From: Acheta domesticus | Taxonomy: Eukaryota; Arthropoda; Insecta; Orthoptera; Gryllidae | NCBI GenBank assembly: GCA_031308135.1 | Contig: JAHLJT010009436.1 | Location: 136,964,950-137,028,949 of the forward strand | DNA: 64,000 bases | Direction of reading: 5' to 3' | In this document: positions 24,890 through 36,182 of the stretch, in pieces | Layout of the letters: each line of letters begins with the position of its first letter | Numbering within the stretch: the stretch's first letter is position 1 | Position numbers and translations under genes: made by a program | The notes under the pieces: generated by a model | The model's database searches: none | Told to the model about the DNA's origin: nothing | Seen by the model: the letters and a program-made list of their open reading frames with translations, nothing else

Positions 24890-25345
24890 ATAGCGAAATG
24901 AAACAAAACAGAGGCAGACAAACAGAAAGGAAGCCAAAGAGAGCAGAGAGAGGGGATGGGAGGGAGAGTTTGAGATATCATGACAAATGAAGTGGATACT
25001 AACTAGAAATTGGAGGGCGACGAAAAGAAAATGGAAGAAGATACGATGAGATATAATGGTTGAAAGAGACAAACAAATTACAAATGAGATGAATGATAGA
25101 AGGGGGAACTGGGGGAGGGAGTAAAAAAAAGGGATGAAGTAAGAGGGAGAGAGAGAGAAAGAAATAAAGAAATTGTGTGTGTGAGAGAGTGAATGAGTGT
25201 GTGTGAGAGAGAGAGAGAGGGAGAGGGAGAGAGAGATGGAGAATACATGAGAGGTTGAAGGCCAAAGAAGAGAACGGCGAGAAAAGTAGAGTGGATGATA
25301 GAGTCAAGAGGAGAAGGAAGAAGTAGAGAAACAGTGAGAATATAC
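24890..25345 (+). repeat. Purine-rich tract with (GA)n/(GT)n microsatellite
   Basis: About 450 bp of A/G-rich plus strand. The core at about 25146-25243 consists of interleaved (GA)n and (GT)n runs. The 149-residue minus frame (24999-25448) is the Leu/Ser/Phe-rich translation of this tract and is rejected as a gene. Confidence 0.8.
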
Positions 25346-25900
25346 TAGATGCGAATTCCATTATGCCGCTGATTGCCAGCGCCAGGGTGCTAAAAAGAAA
25401 TGCAGCCACCGTCTCCAGCGCGGACAAGAAGGTCTCCCAGCTAAGCAATTAGTACAAGTGAACATTACGGAAGAAATAACCCGTAAACGATGCTCGAAAG
25501 CGAGGAGCTAGAAAGCCAATTGCAGGAAAGGCGGCGGTGACGGCGGCGAACGACGGCAACGCGAGTTGAGAACACGACACCCAGCGAGTCGCATGCCTTT
25601 GCTCCGGAGGGAGAAGGGCGCGGGCGCCCAATGGAAGGCCCCGCTGCGCGCCCGCCGCCCTTCCGCTCGGAGATGAATCGTTCGATTTGTCCCTGGGCGC
25701 CGGCCGGTGACAAATCGCATGATCCGAGGCGAGATATCGCGAGGTAACACTGCGTACCGAGCGGGCAAGGAAGGCGCGGGGGGAGGGGGGAGGATGGATG
25801 TCGGGCGTGTCGAGGCGATGTGCTGTGCCTGGTCCCCAGGGCCGCTGGTCTCGCAACTGTTGCTGCTCTTGAGGCAATTTCTCAACTCAGGTCGCTGCAC
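25346..25900. other. GC-rich island 9
   Basis: CpG-rich block after the purine tract, with several mutually overlapping frames (minus 25449-25877 and 25508-25900) but no recognised protein. It includes gctaagcaattagtac (about 25439-25454) and gccaattgcagg (about 25514), both homeodomain-like cores. Possibly one regulatory unit with island 8. Confidence 0.45.
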
Positions 25901-26839
25901 CTATTTGTAAATCTTACGTGCACGTGAATGGAGATTCATTTGGAGCATCTACGTCCTCGGACGAGGCAACAAATTAAGGGAGAGCAAATTGTTCTGCCGA
26001 CTGAAGTGGCCAGTACTTAACAGAGAATGGATGGAAAAATCTGCCACGCGTGTTCGATTTGTTTCTATCTTCGGTAAGTATGAACGAAGGTAGAAATAAC
26101 GTCTTGATACATAAGAATCTTCAAAATGCACACCATAAACTTACTTTACTGAAATTAACTGCGTAAAAACGGTATTTCGGATTAAGAATGCAACTGACAT
26201 TCATTTTAACGATACTATTTGGATTTTTCATTAGTATATAAGGAAAATAAATCGGTAAGTACTTTTGTCCATTTGAAAATATTTTACATGTTATTTTCTT
26301 TTTACTACTTCTCTTTCAAACATTCAATTCTGGAAGTGAATAAATCAGCTTTTAACTGTCCGAATAACACACTCAGTCTTCCGGGCAGCAAGTGCTGAAT
26401 TCGCGGAGCGGGCGACAGCATGTAACTCGACTGAAATATGAGAGTAGTAATGTAGTGTATAACGGTGCATTTGTATCACACGTGACACATTGGACATGTA
26501 ATCACGCTAAGTAATCATGAGCGATAAACGACACCTGTGGCGTGAAAAGGCTACACGAAATTGTGGCTTTTCCTACCACTCTTCTTTTGATGTAGTACGT
26601 AGATTTTCTACTTCACTCGCGTGCCATTTTACTAGTGATAAATTCTCTTCAGAGTGCAGAGGACATTAATAAATGCTGATCTCATTACTTCCGAAATTAT
26701 ATCGCAAAAATAAACAATGAGTAACATTCCGTGCAAATACTAAAAATAAACATCAAATGGGAATGCCCAAAGAACAAAAAACACAGGTGATGTCATTATA
26801 AGAACTCAGTAAGAAAAGAGCAAAAGAAATGCAAGTAAT
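25901..26839. other. AT-rich non-coding DNA
   Basis: Two good splice-donor-like strings, tcggtaagtatg (about 26068) and tcggtaagtact (about 26251), occur without any associated coding frame. A GC-richer patch at 26370-26430 contains ctgaattcgcgga, faintly like the SINE head at 4.1 kb. Otherwise nothing. Confidence 0.4.
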
Positions 26840-27270
26840 TTGAACTTTGCTCGGCGAACTGTGAAAATTACGTGGAACCAGCACACCAGCACAGGACCAA
26901 AGAGAAGAAAACAGAAAAGAATAAGTAAGAGAAACAACACAAATATTCTATTAATTTTAGAGAAGGCCACAGTTCTCCGGGAGCGTAGTAGGAAGGGTGG
27001 GAAAGTGGGTGGTTACGGCCGACGCGGGGGTGGCGGTGGCACCAGTGACGGTGGCGAGGCTAAAGGAGACCTCAGAAAGGACTTTGGCCATTGAGATTTC
27101 CACCAGAACCAAAGGAAGTGGAGGAGCAATTGTCAGAAGAATGTAATGTCGAGTAGGAAGTGATAGGATGCAATCTTTTATTTTCTTGCATAAAGAAAGC
27201 TGAAAGAGTAAAGAGAGGGGAGAGATGAGAAAGGGAGAGAGAAAGTAAAAGTGATAAACACCGCAATAAA
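26840..27270. other. Purine-rich segment with a short GC core
   Basis: A/G-rich plus strand with a G-rich centre at about 26985-27075. The plus frame 26840-27094 ends in a Gly-rich stretch produced by that core. No domain recognised. Confidence 0.35.
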
Positions 27271-27955
27271 AAACATGAATGGTAACAAAAGTCAGTGAAT
27301 AGTTATTACAATAAAATTTGCTCAATGGGTGATATCAAAAGACCAATATTTTTTCCGCATTATACACTGTACTTCTGTAGAATTTTTGTTTTCCAGGACC
27401 GCGTTTTATGTTCACATTAGTTTTAACTGAGTAACGAGTTTTACTGAGTTAACCAAGGCTTTGGTGCCGCAAAAACGTTATAAATTGCCGGCAGATAATC
27501 GAGAGCGTATATTAGCAATAACGGAGTAGGCAACGCAAAGTTAAGGCAAGCTGGGTTGTAATGTAATGTAAGGTAATGTTCATGATGGATGTTTCTAAAA
27601 AGGACAGGACAAACGTGAAAAGCTAAGTAGGTGTTCAAAGAGGCATTTGGTTGAGTTGGAAATTACGGTGATGGGGAGCAGCGAAGAAGAAATAATGACT
27701 GCAACAGCCCTCAGGATGGGAAGATGCTGGTGTATTGATAAATCTAGTGATAATGAGAAGTTATTGTGTTGGGAGACACTGGAATAATTATAATGATAGT
27801 GGCAATGGCAATAGTAGTGGCAGAAAAAGGCATTTTCTTGAGTTTATGTCACATGCGGCGGAATATCAAGAACGTTTCTTTTACTCATGAGTTCAAGAAA
27901 GGTAACAAGGTCGAGGTGGTAGTCCACAAGTGGGAAGTTGCTGAAGGTGAAGCTG
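27271..27955. other. AT-rich to balanced non-coding DNA
   Basis: No repeats or genes recognised. Confidence 0.45.
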
Positions 27956-28620
27956 CACGTTAAGGCGCACGGTGGCTCTCCAGAACAGCCCTGGATGGCA
28001 CGGCGTCGGAAGCCGACTGGCCGCGCTGTGACGCAGCGGCGGCGCGGGCCGGAAGCGCGCGTGCGCCGGCGGGAATTAATTAGGGCGGCGGCGGCGGCTG
28101 CGAGGGCAGCGGCGCGGGCGGGGCGCGGGCGAGGGAGGGGCGGGGCAGGGGCGAGGCGGGCGCGCCCTAGGGAACCAGCCGGCAGCGCTCGCCCTCCCCA
28201 CCCCTCAGAGCCACCGCCCGCTAGCGGACGCGCCGGGAACAGCGCAGAGTTACTGCCCACGGCGGGCCCAGCGCCTCCGTTGCTGCCCCGACCCCGCCCC
28301 GTCTCGCACCCGCCCGCCCCGCACCCGCCCAGTACCCGCCTCGCACCGTCCCCACCCCTCCACGCCACGTCCCCGCCCTTCTCCGCCCCTTCCCCACTCC
28401 GTCCCCGTCCCATGCCCGCCCCTTCCCCGCCCCATCCTCGACCCGCCCCCGCCCCGTCCCCGGCCCGTCTATATCCCTCCCCGCCCTTCCCCGCCCCTCC
28501 CTGCCCTGCCCATGCCCCGCCCCGCCCTGCCCATGCCCCGCCCCGCCCACGACCCGACCCTCCCCGCCCCCGTTTAGCTCTGCTCACACCCACGAGTCGC
28601 TCTCTGCCTCTCTGCTCCCT
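27956..28620. other. C-rich (plus strand) CpG island 10
   Basis: Strong CpG island. The first part (27960-28200) is balanced, with gcgcgcgtgcgcc (28055-28067, close to an NRF-1/ewg site) next to ggaattaattaggg. The second part (28250-28565) is C-rich, with repeated ccccgcc and gcccatg motifs. Frames of over 270 codons exist on both strands because stop codons are excluded; they are Pro/Ala/Arg-rich and not accepted as proteins. The minus strand is rich in G runs. Confidence 0.5.
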
Positions 28621-28829
28621 TCCACACTCGTTTCCCGCTCGGGCGGCTCCCCAAACATTAATGTTAACGCTGGAACAAGACAATCGAATTTGTTGGGGAG
28701 AGCTGTTATTTGTGGCAATTTCTTACTTTTCTTCTTCTGCTCTCCGAGTATGATGTTCGTTCCACTTCGTTTTGATTTGTTCGATTGCAGTTTCGTGAAA
28801 AAACAAAAGTTCAAGCATCTTTCAGCAAA

Positions 28830-29190
28830 CTGGAGGATAATTCTAGTGGCCGGCTGCTCTGATCGACATTCCGTGGTTTCTCCGATCACTTCACGTGAAT
28901 CCCAGAGTACTAACTTATAAACGGACCATGAACCTCACGAGATCATGCCTTTCTCATCCCTGTCTTCTCCGTTCCCCTTACACACACTCTCATGCAAATC
29001 ATACACTTTCATGTGCTATACAATCACACATGTCGGTTAACCAGTTGAGAGAAAGCAGTGCCCCGCTGGAAAATATACCTGAAGAGGGGAAACCACACAC
29101 GCCACCGCCGGATTTCACGTTCTAGCGGAGAAACACCGCCACCTCCCGGCTATCATATGCACTACACTTACGGGACCATTGACCACAGAT
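28830..29190 (+). mobile_element. SINE-family copy, headless
   Basis: Shares ordered blocks with the SINE at 52.9 kb: tggagga(t/c)aat..ctag..ggccggct.ctctgatc near the start, then tccgtggtttct, and near the end ccgga(t)..tcac, caccgcca(c/t)ctcccg and tgcactaca(c/a)tta. The tRNA-like head seen in the other copy is missing, so this is a truncated or diverged member. The frame at 28895-29125 lies inside it and is not a gene. Confidence 0.65.
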
Positions 29191-31500
29191 GTTCTCTTGT
29201 CCGGGTTCCCTTAATACTTACTCACTTTCAGGAGTAATATAGGTAAAGTCAAATTCTGAACTACACTGATTTTCTAGTCGTACGTATGTCGTAGGAATGC
29301 AATAATATTGACAGGCATTTGAAGAGCGTATTTCCAAAATAACTTATCTGTCTGAAACACAATTTTCAAAGAAAGCAAAGTATTCGCATTCAGCCTTATA
29401 GTTCAAGATAAAAATCAACGGATTTGGATACCGTTTAACACAACCGAAATTATTAAACAAAATATTTTGTCAACGTGCTGCAGAAAGCGTTTAAGAAAGT
29501 ATTGATACATAAAATTAGAAAATAGGCGGAATTAGAGATACGTCACTTTGGAAATAAGCTCTTGATTTTTCCACCAACGGAAATGTGATATCACACCCCT
29601 TCCAACTTCTATAAATATTAACGTTCCTGCATCTTTGCTGTAATCCCTTCTATATTGTGACAGATTTTTAAAAGAAGTCCGCCGAGAAATCGAAGGATCT
29701 GTGCATTTCTAGCAATTGTATTTGATTCGTGGTTAAGATATTACGTCTTTCCCGAATTTAATTACCATTATGTTATCTTGCAACCGAGACAAAAAGTAAT
29801 CGAGAGATTCGGGTCAATCTTTCTCTCACAAAACGCACAGCAATTGAAGAAGCAAAAGAAACAGCGTTCTCATCGTTTCCTCGCAAGAATTTTGCTATTG
29901 ATATTTGACTTCTGTGATTCGTGTTATGAAAGATACTTCAAGCGACTGGAGGAGAAATATTTATCAACTGATATTCACGAAAATTCTTCAGAAATCACTG
30001 GAATTATTGAAGTGGATTTCGTTTCTTGAAATTCAATAATGCAAGAGGCACGAGAAAAGGAAGAAGAAAATGAAGGATACAAGGCACGCTTTCTGCTGCA
30101 GCTCTACGGAGAGAATTGAAAAGGCAGCGGAGCAATACAACTTCCTGAATCTAGAACGGTAGTTTCACACAGGAAATGTACAGTTGTGAAACTCTCCAGA
30201 ACCTCCCAGCAAAGTTTCCTTTCCAATCACGTACGGGTCGAGCTTTATTAATAAATAAATTTCATAGCAACGTACGTACTCAGCAAAGATTTTGAGTATC
30301 ACGTGGAAATTTATTCTACTATGTTTTTCTTCCACCTCACGTCTTCTATTTCTTCTTTCTCATTGGCATGTTTTTTGTGTATCATGTAGCAACGGTATAA
30401 ACACAAACGTGGGAAAGAGTAGAATATAAATAATAACAGACACTTTCTAACTAAAATGCTTGGATTATTATGGACGTTTGGTCAATAACAATCCCCTGAA
30501 AATAAATAACAAAATTTATTTGATAATGGAAACTTCACGCAAAGTAGGGAAGAGTGTTGCGACTGTTCCATCAATGCCGCAAAAACAACATTCTTGATCA
30601 TTTTCCCTACAGTTAAAACTTTGCCTCGTTTATTCAGACCATTTCGATGATTGACATTTCTTGGGGGGCTTTGAACAAGTACGTAGGACGCAATTCAGAA
30701 CTGGTAAGGAAGTTCAACATGCCGCGCAGATGTGGTTTCCCAAACTTCTCAACCATTCCTTCAAGCCGACTTCCGATGTTAGACTACTGCTGAAACAAAT
30801 TCTTGGGTTGGCAAAGATTACTTCCATTATTTCATTCTTGAATAATGTCAACAACTCTTCACCAGCATTTCCACAATAAATACTTGGACAAGCAGCGTGA
30901 CCATTTTGAGAAGTAATGAGTTCAAATGCCATCCTAATATGAAGCAATGTAGTAGTCAGTGGAATAAATTGTGTCCGTGAACGTTATCGTTATCCGACTT
31001 TTCGACCAACCCTAGTAGAATGTTTGCTATCACAGCAAAGTTAGTAAGAAGTTAATTTTGAGTCGATATACTTCAGAGAGCTCTACGAAACAGTCAACTG
31101 CTGGCATTCGCGAACTTTTGTTGGGAAATTCTGTTTGCTGAATAACGTGGGAAAAGGCTGGGAATGTTTGGCTTCTTTGAATTACCATTTTCACTACACA
31201 TCTCAAAATTATTATCAGTAACCCATACGGGAAAATATTAATATTCGTGAATCAAATGATCTTCCTTTCATCTTTATCCAAAAATCGTAGAGCACGTGGT
31301 CCTCTGTAATTTTGTACATTTCCACTATTATTGTAATAGGCTAAATAACTACTCTACTAAAAGGTTACACATTCTAAGCACGTTTTCCAGCTGTTAAAGT
31401 AAAATGGCATTTCACAGCGGAGATACTATTACCATGTATATGTAGATCTATTGGTAAACTGGTTATAATTGGTCATCCATTTTCATGTACAAAGAACTGA
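29191..31500. other. AT-rich to balanced non-coding DNA
   Basis: No mobile element termini or RNA genes were recognised. The frames at 29778-30029 and 30661-30879 do not resemble known proteins. Confidence 0.5.
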
Positions 31501-31523
31501 AATAAATAAATAAATAAATAAAT
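31501..31523. repeat. (AAAT)n microsatellite
   Basis: Five to six perfect AATA/TAAA units. Confidence 0.9.
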
Positions 31524-31839
31524 GCAATTCATACTGATTTTGAAGACGAAAAAGCATTCGTTTGTATCTGAATACTTAATTATAGTAGCGTAAACTGCTC
31601 CAGTAATTTTTCGAAATTGAGCATAAACTGCAACACATATCGGAAAAAATGTGCTAAAGGTATGCTGCTAAGATGTTTCCGCTATATTTAAAAAACTTAA
31701 CATTACATAGATACTGTCGTAATAACATTTTATTTTAACTTGACGTAACTTCATTTTTGCAAATAAAATACCTGACTAAAAGTATGGTCCTATCTTCTAT
31801 TTCACACAAATTAACTGCCATCATCCCAAGCAAATATTC

Positions 31840-32440
31840 TTGGTTATGACCTGAACGTCCGTCTCCAGAAGTACATCTGAATATCACGCCTAACGAAATA
31901 CAATTTCATACTTCGCTTGTCTTCGTGAGACGTACGCCCGCAACGTACCGCAATGCGACGCATCGTTTCTCCCTTCTGCAGAGCACCCCCAAAGGTCGCG
32001 TGCGCCCACAACACACAATCCAAACATTCACGTTCGCAACCCCCAACCTCTATTAATGAACTTAATCCCGAGCATTTTCCAGCGCCCTCTCGCATTTGCG
32101 TATTCCAAGAACTGTCAACGGTCCCGCAATATAGTGGCCGGCGGCCTCTCGAGGGACGGCGCGGACAGCGACGAAGGGCGCCCGCAGTTGGGCCGCGGGC
32201 TTTGCGGAGGCGACCCGGGAGGCCGCGGCGCCGCACCAATTCACCGCCTCCGCTGCACCAACCCGCGCCCCGCCCCCCGCGCCCCCCGGCCTGCGCCATT
32301 AGGTCCTGGCCGGGCCCGCGGGCAGCGCCCGTAACGGACGCCGCCATAACCGCGTCTAATAAGAGCCGCCCTCGCCGACCCCGCCCGCGCCGTCTCCCCA
32401 CAGTGCGCACTCTCCCTGCTCTCAAAGGGCGAAAATGCGG
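31840..32440. other. GC/CpG-rich island 11
   Basis: Balanced from 31850 to 32130, then strongly CpG-rich to 32420. Frames on both strands (minus 31844-32425, 193 codons; plus 31953-32507, 184 codons) overlap each other and are Arg/Pro/Ala-rich. Neither shows a known domain. A real first exon on either strand cannot be excluded but has no positive support. Confidence 0.45.
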
Positions 32441-32536
32441 CTTTCACCTCGTTGATTTAAGAATCACAGATTGTTGTTTATATATTACTATTTTTGTGTT
32501 AAATTAAATGATATAATTCAATATTATATTTTTCAC

Positions 32537-32537
<1 letters not shown>

Positions 32538-32604
<67 letters not shown>
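32538..32604. repeat. (TAA)n microsatellite, 5' side of the retroelement
   Basis: More than 20 TAA units ending directly at the first base of the retrotransposon fragment. Confidence 0.95.
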
Positions 32605-32606
<2 letters not shown>

Positions 32607-33033
32607 TCAACTAGTAGAACAAGAGAAATCGTATTGTAAGTGTAAACCTGAGAAAGTAATCAACAACTGTGGGACAGCACAATTATAACTGACAGGACGG
32701 TACAAGCAAACAGACGAGTCATAGTTTTATTCGATAAAATAGCGAGAACAGGTATGATTACTGATGTTGCACTTTCTACAGGCGACAACCTAGTGTCAAT
32801 AGTTCTTAAGAAAAAAACGAAAATGCCACCCAAGAGCTGTTGAGTTGAAGGATATGAACACATTGTTGAGAGTGGAGATAGTACCTGTGATACTATCGAC
32901 AAGTGGTGTACTCGCGAAAGTTTGGCAGAAGGATGGAAAAAGTCTGAGGTGACGGGAAGAACACTTCAGAACTAAGCAAAAGGTCGCTTTACTGAGTACG
33001 GCGAGCTTCATCAGAGAGTTTTTGAATCTTTAA
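32605..33033 (+). pseudogene. 5'-truncated non-LTR retrotransposon ORF, C-terminus (Dong/R4-like)
   Basis: Three successive frames give, in order, the motifs of the C-terminal region after the reverse transcriptase in many arthropod non-LTR elements: PEKVINN (first frame), TDRTVQANR, ITDVAL and GDNLVS (second frame from about 32670), then ELKDMN, VEIVPVILSTSGVLAK and KVALLSTASFIREFL, with a TAA stop at 33031-33033. The frame must change at least twice and there are in-frame stops, so it is dead. In restriction-like-endonuclease elements this region carries RPD-X12-14-D. Here the first triplet is RRV instead of RPD, while the downstream D in ITDV keeps a 14-residue spacing. Flanking (TAA)n on both sides fits Dong-type elements, which insert in TAA repeats. 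Clade assignment is inference. Confidence 0.8.
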
Positions 33034-33223
33034 TGAGGTGGATGAAGGGCCAAAGAAGAAAAGACATCATCAAAATCATCGTTAATGGAGAGCTACACAA
33101 AGTTGTTTAGAACACCGCATGCCTTCAACGTACATTTCAACTGCACATTTTTATAGACACAAGTTGTGTCTTGAGCAAGAATGCTCAGGACATTTATCTA
33201 GAAGTACAAAAGTAATGAAGAAG

Positions 33224-33225
<2 letters not shown>
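33034..33225 (+). mobile_element. 3'UTR of the non-LTR retrotransposon
   Basis: Sequence between the ORF stop and the terminal (TAA)n tract, with no further coding. It is the presumed 3' untranslated region of the element. Confidence 0.6.

Positions 33226-33271
<46 letters not shown>
33226..33271. repeat. (TAA)n microsatellite, 3' tail of the retroelement
   Basis: About 15 TAA units directly after the 3'UTR. It represents either the element's own tail or the second half of the split target microsatellite. Confidence 0.95.
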
Positions 33272-33272
<1 letters not shown>

Positions 33273-33908
33273 TAACATAAGTTTACTTTTTAGTAAAAAT
33301 AAAGAGAAGACACTTTGAAAATGGAAAATAATATGCTTGTTACATTTCTAGAAACGAGATACAGTTGTATTTAATAAGGAAGAATGGTTTCCAAATTGTC
33401 TTATTTCTCTGATACAGAATCGAATATTTCTTGCAGAGAAGTTTAGAAAGTCGTCAGAGTTCCAATATCAATCCACAATGTCATAGAAAACTTTTTAAAA
33501 GCTAAGAGCATTGCAGTCAACCACAATTTTTAGATCATTGTCACAAATGTAATTAACAGAAACATAAATAACTATTACATTTGTTATTTATATATTTCAA
33601 ATAAGCGGATAAAAGTAAAATGGTTTATTAAATTTAAGTATTATTCGCCTATTTTTTATCAATTAGTAACTTGCCTTGCAATTTACTCCGGCGCTCGAGG
33701 TTGCTGTCTTGAGAAATAGTGACGTTCAAACCACCAAGCTGCACGGAAAACCGATAGCGTTTCTAATGGTGAAACCGGAAGACCGAAAGAAAACAGCCGA
33801 AAATCCACTTTCTTCTCCACAAGTTCCGATTGAACTGATCTTCATTCTGACCTTCGTTCCTGAGGGCGGGATATCGGAACAGCACGAGCCCCCCACGCTA
33901 AGGGTGTA
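33272..33908. other. AT-rich non-coding DNA
   Basis: No features. The frame at 33676-33909 abuts the left end of the inverted-repeat structure and is unrecognised. Confidence 0.45.
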
Positions 33909-34359
33909 GTCAAATTATTCTAAAAGATCGTTTTGAGTTTTCTTTAAAAGGATTTAGGAATTAAAAAAAGCCATTAGTCCAGTAATATTAGTTATACAGG
34001 ACTGCAATCAAATTAGTACTTTTCCTCTCTTTTGAAAGCTCTGGAGCATGAAGTAAAGGTATCTTGTAAATACGAATTTACACTCATTTATTCATGATAT
34101 TCATTTTTCTTGTGTTAAGCCAGAGTCCGCATGTGGTAGAACTTTTCAACGCTGCACCAAAGTTTATTACGTTTATTTTATTTTTAAGATATATTTTAAC
34201 CTTTAAAATTTCATATTCAGTTGCAAAAGTTATTGTATGACAGAAATGTATTTGATTTCAAAATATTCCATATTAATACATGTTAAAAAGTGATTTGTCC
34301 AAGCTGCAACAAGGTACAAAATATGCAATTTCAAATCCAACAAGGAATTCTCCCAATGA

Positions 34360-34620
34360 TGTTCGGCCATTTCGGTTGTGGATGTGGCCCACTGTGCGCC
34401 GTCGCTCCTGCCGCAGCAGCCGTTGCGCCGCGTGGACGCGACTAAGGACGAGCGGCGCGTTATCTCCACGACCCCACGCACACACAGCAGGCGCGTCGCA
34501 TCGCCGGCAGCCCTTGTCTCACTGTCGCCCTCGTCCCCGCGCCTCGCCCCCGCCCTTTGCCCTCAGCCCTGTGCACCGCCCGCGCCCCAAACAGCACATT
34601 CCAGGTCGGGAAGGAAGTGA
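34360..34620. other. GC-rich segment inside the left arm
   Basis: A CpG-rich block with no counterpart at the corresponding place in the right arm, so it was gained on this side or lost from the other. The overlapping frames on both strands are low-complexity. Confidence 0.5.
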
Positions 34621-34654
34621 GGATATCTGCAGAAATGGGTTCCTTCAAAACAAT

Positions 34655-35455
34655 CAGAGTTGGGCTGTATTTAAATACTTGTATTTGAAAAACTGTATTT
34701 TTGAGATTTCTAGACATGTATTTTAGAGATACATTTAAATACACAAAATAGGTGTATTTAAAAAAAAAAGAAATACTTTAAATACAGATGAAGAAGATAA
34801 CGAGGATAGTTTCTTTCTGTTTCGTTCTGCTAGTGAATAAATCTGATTGAAATAAAAATAAAAGCTCCTTTCAGCTATTTAACTTGAATTCTCTTCTTTT
34901 TTAAATGATAAATCTATATCCTTAAAAATGCTGGACGATTATCCGACAATAAAAACACGTTTGTTCCTTATAACACTAGATTATGTTCATTAGCACCAGT
35001 TCAATAACTGTTTTGCTTTGCAAGTTTTATACATTCTCCAACTAGGGGCTTTTTGTCTGATAATTTGTTTGAAAAATTAGGTATTTTAAAAGAAAATTCC
35101 ATATATTTGAGTTGAACATATTTTTGATATAATTTTATATTTGAAAGTATTTTTATGAAAGTATAGATGAAAGTGTTTTATATTTGGAAATTTTTAGTTA
35201 TTGTTCTGAAATGCATGACTGTCAATTAGTAATTTATTCTCATTGACAATTACAAAAATTGTAACAGTTGCAACAAAAAGTTCTAATGCGTAGGTATTGT
35301 ATTTACTGTATGCTGAGTATTTGAAGTATTTTAAATACGTATGTATTTAGCAATTCAATACCTGATGTATTTGCTGTATTTATTTAAACACTTATTTACA
35401 AATTATTTTGGTGAAGTATTTAAATACTAAATTTAAAGTATTTTGCCCAACCCTG
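34655..35455. mobile_element. Non-autonomous hAT-like element (801 bp)
   Basis: Flanked by a perfect 8-bp duplication aaaacaat at 34647-34654 and 35456-35463, the target-duplication size of hAT transposons. Termini are CAGAGTTGGGC and, inverted, CAGGGTTGGGC (10 of 11 identical), then AT-rich subterminal sequence with repeated tatttaaatac motifs near both ends. The interior is AT-rich with no transposase frame. It sits in the left arm of the large inverted repeat and is absent from the right arm, so it inserted after that structure formed. Confidence 0.9.
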
Positions 35456-36182
35456 AAAACAATGAAGTGCGCATAACTTCATTCGAATCAAGAAAACTGT
35501 CTCTATTCCACCAAAATACGTTTACAAGAAGAATCTCTCAGGTAAATGTGCAACAAAAGACAAAAACATTAGACAGCGCTCGAGTAATTAGCAGCTTACA
35601 CAAAAATTGAAATTCTGGCAGAAAATCGTACAAAAGTTTGCATGGACTTAAGGCTAAATGTACCGAAAAAAACTTGTAGGAAAATTCGCTAGATCGCAGC
35701 ACTATCGTAGGGAATTTACTTTACCGATTACGTCTGAACAAAGTGTCCGATTTTCGATCTGTAAACTGCATTTGACTCCTTTTTAAAATAGAATTTACGC
35801 TACGAAGCCCTTTTTTCAAAAAAACTTGCAGAAACTCGATTTTGAAATTTTTTCTCGTACTTCCGGGAACAATTTAAAAAATGTGGGCTTATAGCGCGAT
35901 GGCGACAAGCTTCCAGAATCCAACGCCGTGTCAATCATGCAAATCGGATGAATAGGAGCGTCGTAAAGTCAAATTTGGAAAAACACCCCACCCCTCCCCC
36001 TTCCACGCCGCGCTGTCGCACCATCCGCCCGTGCGCCCACGCGCTCCCTGCGCGGCCACCGGCAGTGAGTCTCTGGGCTTGGTTGCTTGCGCGCGGCTGC
36101 CGCGCGTGAGGCTGGCAAGTCAGGCAGTCATGCTTTCGTCATTTTCCATCTCAATATATTTTTTCCCCATAAATGAAACTAG

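Larger units (their letters stand above)
33909..36182 (+). repeat. Left arm of the giant inverted-repeat element
   Basis: Outer part 33909-34340 is the reverse complement of about 40443-40887: it shares gccagagtccgcatgtgg(t/a) and ctttgaaagctctggagcatgaagtaaaggta in fragments. Inner part 35638-36182 is the reverse complement of 39197-39727, sharing cttccgggaacaattt, gcgatggcgacaagcttcca and tttttccccataaatgaaac-type blocks. Between them, 34341-34646 and 35464-35637 do not match the right arm. An hAT-like element (34655-35455) was inserted later. Frames in the right arm are closed by stops here, so no coding function is conserved between the arms. Confidence 0.85.

Noticed and set aside
27844..28753. 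Two ~270-280-codon frames on opposite strands
   Set aside because: Both are consequences of stop-poor CpG DNA. They overlap almost completely and are Pro/Ala/Gly/Arg-rich.
31844..32507. 193- and 184-codon frames on opposite strands
   Set aside because: Same GC-island artefact. A real first exon cannot be excluded, but there is no positive support.
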